Assembly (NCBI RefSeq): GCF_964340395.1
Contig: NC_135550.1
Coordinates: 30,582,676 to 30,646,675 of the forward strand
DNA from: Glandiceps talaboti
Taxonomy: Eukaryota; Hemichordata; Enteropneusta; Spengelidae
DNA length: 64,000 nucleotides
Reading direction: 5' to 3'
The notes beneath the pieces were generated by a model. That model made no database searches, had not been told where the DNA came from, and worked only from the letters and a program-made list of their open reading frames with translations. This document shows positions 61,301 through 64,000 of this stretch, one piece after another. How positions within the stretch are numbered: position 1 is the first letter of the stretch; each line of letters begins with the position of its first letter. The position numbers were made by a program, and so were the translations under genes.

Positions 61301-63516
61301 GCTTTTTTAAAATTTAGAACCTGATTAGCAAGTGATGACTATTTTAAGTTACTAACAACTGTTAGCTTTTCACACATTTCTATCATGTGTTTTGGTTGAA
61401 AGACAATAACATTGATCCACCTGAAAGCCGATATTATATTCAAGGATTTATTTTTTTTTAAAAGTCATTTTGGAAAAAATGTCATATAATTTGTCATATA
61501 GTCTCAGTGGAAACATATTTGTATTCAATATTCTACTCAAAAGTTTAAAGTTATACTCAATCACACATTTGTGTTCAACAGTCACTTTCCTGTTTTCTGA
61601 AAAGTTTAGAGTTATCAATTCAAAATATCAAGGAAGTTGGAAAGGAAACACAGCTTTTCCTTCTATGAGTAATGTCTTTCAACCAGCTGCAAATATTGTA
61701 TAGATTAGTATTGGTTAGAACACAGCTATATCTAGTATTATCGTGAGTAAGATTTCTATATATAGTTTTAACATTGTTAATGGCTGCATACCAGCTTGTG
61801 ATCTTTGCACAATCAAGAACAATCAGCTGATACACAGTATTTAAACACAATCCAGATGTATCACTCTGTTTTCCTCCTTTTGGAATACTTGACTCACTTA
61901 CCATTGACATCAAACAGGCCAAGTTACAGGAAGTTTCATTAAAAGTAAATTGAGCAGGAATTTATCACATACTGAATTTATACATACATACTGTGTATCA
62001 GCTGACTTCCTTCTTTCGTAGTGACCCCTGACCTGGTTAGTAAGGTCTTACAAGGTCGCTTTATGGAGAATGAACTGAGAGTGTTTTTAAACTACAGCTC
62101 CAGGTGTGGAGTAAGTACCAGCATCATGTTGCAGTAAATTAACACAGTGCACAACACAGCAAGCTACAGTAAACTACCAAACTACAACACCGCATCACAT
62201 CTATCTGTGTCAATCCCAGTGACAAACCTGGATTTCTGTTTCTTTTTCTGCTTTTAATTTTTCTCCTTCTGCAAGTTGTGCTTCAATGGACTGTATACGT
62301 AATTCTAACTCCTTTTTAGCAGATTCAGTTTCCTATCATATCAGACATGGCAGAGTGAAACCAAAACATGAATTTGAGACAAAGACCAAGACCAAGCAAA
62401 ACACAAGACAGAAAATAATAAACAAATATAAACCTCATACTCAATAATGGCAACACCCTTTCTGTAAAGGTTTACACATCACAAAAATAATGCTAATGCA
62501 AGTACACAATTTCAGCATATACATGTAGTATAGTGATGTAAAAAGAGTCCTTGAGCAACAGGACTATTTCATGGGAGTAATCTAGGTGTATTTTGCAAAA
62601 ATCAAGTTCCTTGTGAATGCTAGTGATACTGACATTACATAAGATACTCACTCTATGAGGGCAAGCCAACGATGTGGCATTCTATATGGAAAGTCAAACA
62701 ACTTCTCACTTTACAGGATAATCTGTCTACATTTTATCACATCCTATTTTGCTAATACAGCTATCATTTTTGTACTTTACATCTTCTAGCATGATGTTCA
62801 ACAAATTCTCAATCCTAAACCTGCCTTTAGCTGCAGCAGTACAAAATAATATTTACCCGACTGCAGACTTACACACATGACAACCTTTCTTCCATGCTGT
62901 TAACACTTTACACATCCTAAAAGAATAACCATAGCACACACCTTCAATTTGTTTTCAGATTCCTGAGCCTTAGCACTAGAAGATTGGAAATTGCCATCCA
63001 GTTTATCCAGGTCTTTTTCCAGGTTTGCATACCGTGCCTCAGCTTTACGCAGTTCTTCACTGACTTCGCCAAGTCGCTTGGACAGTAGGCTTTCATTTTC
63101 CTTCTGTGATAAAATGACCATACAAGATTTGTCAAGTCAATGGTCTAAGAATATTGAAAAGTATACTCACTACACAACAATTCTCAAGTTCATTCACCTG
63201 CTTGACTATTATACAGTGTTTCACCATAATGTGAGTAAGTAAGTGGTAAACTAACTAACTTTTTGTGGCATTCCACAGTGGGAAGATTATATTTCAGGTT
63301 CCAAGGATTGTGGAAGACTTGTATCTCATATTAAAACTAACCTGGTTGTCTCTTTGATGTTTCATCTGCTGGTCATAGTTGGCAACTTGATTCTCAGTTT
63401 CCCTGAGAACTTCTTCACCTTTCTGTAGCTGTAACTCAGTATTTGCCAATGTGTCCTTCAGTTTTTGAAGTTCATGAGTATATTTTGCAACTTCAGCATT
63501 TACGGCTGCATCTCTC
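46211..63516 (-). CDS. RRBP1: Kinectin/RRBP1-family ER coiled-coil protein, 3' part
   Basis: RRBP1 (p180) and its paralogue kinectin are ER-membrane proteins with long coiled coils. They bind ribosomes, mRNA, microtubules or kinesin. Exons joined in frame (minus order): 63342-63516, 62942-63103, 62228-62332, 61012-61181, 60448-60559, 59565-59660, 57514-57606, 56495-56569, 55419-55514, 54936-55028, 54690-54761, 52576-54282, 50257-50430, 49660-49821, 47749-47811 and 46211-46249. They give 1130 codons. Diagnostic blocks are EQQKKKNNDLREKNWKAMDA (human RRBP1 KKNNELREKNWKAMEAL), FQRLFPDVSVESSL (kinectin KKLFPKVSV), LQGSVEAEEKKW (family LQRSVEQEENKW) and KGLTKELGTAAGKLQ. The extreme C-terminus SSEKKGQDGTSV resembles RRBP1 SSSKEGTSV. 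The N-terminal membrane segment and any ribosome-binding repeats lie beyond the window. One exon, 52576-54282, is unusually large and internally repeated. Confidence 0.9.
48405..48609. repeat. 69-bp tandem repeat, about three copies, RRBP1-like intron
   Basis: Units contain aatcagtatgagattcacac, tcagattcaatgttgtggaa and acgagctgataccaagatgt. The outer copies are partial and diverged. It lies in the intron between the last-but-one exon (47749-47811) and the exon at 49660. Confidence 0.88.
50579..50594. repeat. Poly-C run
   Basis: Sixteen C residues in the intron downstream of the giant exon of the RRBP1-like gene. Confidence 0.9.
50595..52575. other. Long intron of the RRBP1-like gene
   Basis: Between the exon at 50257-50430 and the giant exon at 52576 I find no further exon with both splice sites and coiled-coil coding character. 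Open frames here (for example 51502-51780 and 51995-52339) lack recognisable similarity. Confidence 0.5.
52708..54075 (-). repeat. Tandem 42-45-codon coiled-coil repeats within one exon
   Basis: From residue 70 of the giant exon, units of 42-45 residues follow each other. They carry the pattern TVEELKSEL, then KKxLEGKVDASE, then LKSELQKKxEELExANK. I count ten units by eye (lengths 42, 43, 43, 42, 44, 44, 44, 45, 44 and 40) and at least one more partial unit near the exon end. Forty-two residues is six heptads, so the coiled-coil phase is kept between copies. The next exon begins with VKSQLEASQKELSDVQAQ, which continues the same pattern. Confidence 0.8.
55352..55390. repeat. CA microsatellite
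   Basis: About 19 CA units in the intron just downstream (minus sense) of the exon 55419-55514, ending about 28 bases from its donor. Confidence 0.95.
55639..56317. repeat. 68-bp minisatellite, ten nearly identical copies
   Basis: Unit cactgatttaaagacccaag + attcaatccacggttctagc + attaatgctacattatctgt + catgtcga. Ten head-to-tail copies were counted. By eye only the third differs (ccagcattattgc). It lies in the RRBP1-like intron between the exons at 55419 and 56495. The near absence of divergence indicates very recent expansion or homogenisation. Confidence 0.95.
57837..58072. mobile_element. Short element with about 28-bp terminal inverted repeats
   Basis: The left end (gttcttgtaccaagaccaag + ggttcttat) is the reverse complement, with few mismatches, of the right end (aataaaaacccttggtcgtg + gtacaagaat). 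The 236-bp element contains a LINE/SINE-type 3' tail (gcgcattgag, aatgcgctatatacgaaata and ATT repeats) next to the right repeat. It lies in an RRBP1-like intron and has no coding capacity. Confidence 0.75.
60079..60445 (+). mobile_element. tRNA-derived SINE, copy 4, RRBP1-like intron
   Basis: The best-preserved head: atgatggccgaatggttaga + gtggccggcttggg resembles a tRNA-Leu A-box region (tRNA-Leu GATGGCCGAGTGGT). It is followed by the family body (cagctgtataattggagacc, tgcttatagaggctgcaatt). The 3' end is a run of ATT repeats that stops directly at the splice donor of the exon 60448-60559 (donor at plus 60442-60447). Confidence 0.85.
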
Positions 63517-64000
63517 CTATGAATAGAACACAGAAAAACTTGAGTTTTGAACATCTATGGTAGCAAGAACAGAGAGAGGCATGACTGGGCTTCATGTTTG
63601 GTGATTGTCAGATAATGGAAAACATTGTACCAAGATTACTAAAGATTTTTGTTCCTATTTGTTACAATCTTGATCAAACTTGACTGTTTTAGACCCTGCA
63701 TGCATATCACTGATGGGATGATCATGTTGTAAATATACCTTCATTTACATATCTCCATAGGCACCCCATTAAATTTAATCCCAATCTGCTCAGTTGTTTT
63801 GGAATTATAGATTTTTGACCAAAAAGACACACTTTAGCCCTAATTTGCATATTACTGATGGGATCATTATGCCATAAACATTTCTTAATCTACACACTCC
63901 TAAGAACATTTCCACCAAAATTTCAGACCAATCAGCTCAGAAAGTTTTGGAATGATACATGTTTTACCAAAAAGACACATTTTTAGACCTAATTTGCATA
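63517..64000. repeat. About 145-150-bp tandem repeat running off the window
   Basis: From 63694 the sequence repeats with a spacing of about 144-149 bases. The shared pieces are catatcactgatgggat or catattactgatgggatc, tcagttgttttggaat or tcagaaagttttggaat, and gaccaaaaagacacac or accaaaaagacacatt. A third copy begins at about 63987 and is cut by the edge. It lies in an intron of the RRBP1-like gene. 63517-63693 shows nothing notable. Confidence 0.75.

Overview
This window is intron-rich, AT-rich animal nuclear DNA. It carries metazoan-type genes with GT-AG and a few GC-AG introns, tRNA-derived SINEs, short inverted-repeat elements and many minisatellites. No prokaryotic, viral or CRISPR features were found. 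Intron-rich orthologues, single-copy gene content and a retained vertebrate-like gene order suggest an invertebrate deuterostome such as a hemichordate or cephalochordate. That placement is inference, and the species cannot be read from the sequence. || Layout from left to right: (1) 1-8270 is mostly gene-free and holds one well-conserved exon of alpha-L-iduronidase (387-589, +), a long CCA tract and a SINE. (2) ADCK1 is on the minus strand (8271-12850, nine coding exons, 532 aa). (3) SNW1/SKIP is on the plus strand (13810-20893, fifteen exons, 543 aa) and is head-to-head with ADCK1. (4) SLIRP is on the minus strand (22855-25513, four exons, 112 aa), with a 44-bp palindromic minisatellite in its second intron. 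(5) ALKBH1 is on the plus strand (25760-28930, five exons, 419 aa), head-to-head with SLIRP across only 246 bp. (6) CPQ, plasma glutamate carboxypeptidase, is on the plus strand (30984-39874, fourteen exons, 471 aa). (7) 39875-46210 is intergenic, with a SINE and a 1.7-kb minisatellite. (8) A kinectin/RRBP1-family gene lies on the minus strand (46211-63516, sixteen exons seen, 1130 codons). Its 5' part lies beyond the right edge. || The four genes ADCK1-SNW1-SLIRP-ALKBH1 occur, as far as I recall, in the same order and relative orientation on human 14q24.3, so this is a conserved microsyntenic block built of two head-to-head pairs. The gene products do not form one pathway: a mitochondrial UbiB-type kinase-like protein, a splicing and transcription factor, a mitochondrial mRNA-binding protein, a nucleic acid dioxygenase, a secreted or lysosomal peptidase and an ER-membrane coiled-coil protein. 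|| Points most worth a second look are the RRBP1-like exon of 569 codons built from about eleven tandem 42-45-residue coiled-coil repeats, the isolated IDUA exon, the conserved gene block, the hairpin-forming minisatellite inside SLIRP, the ten almost identical 68-bp repeats, the GC-AG intron with a possible poison exon in SNW1, and a SINE whose tail ends against a splice donor. I found no wholly new biological system. All gene models come from reading splice signals and reading frames by eye.
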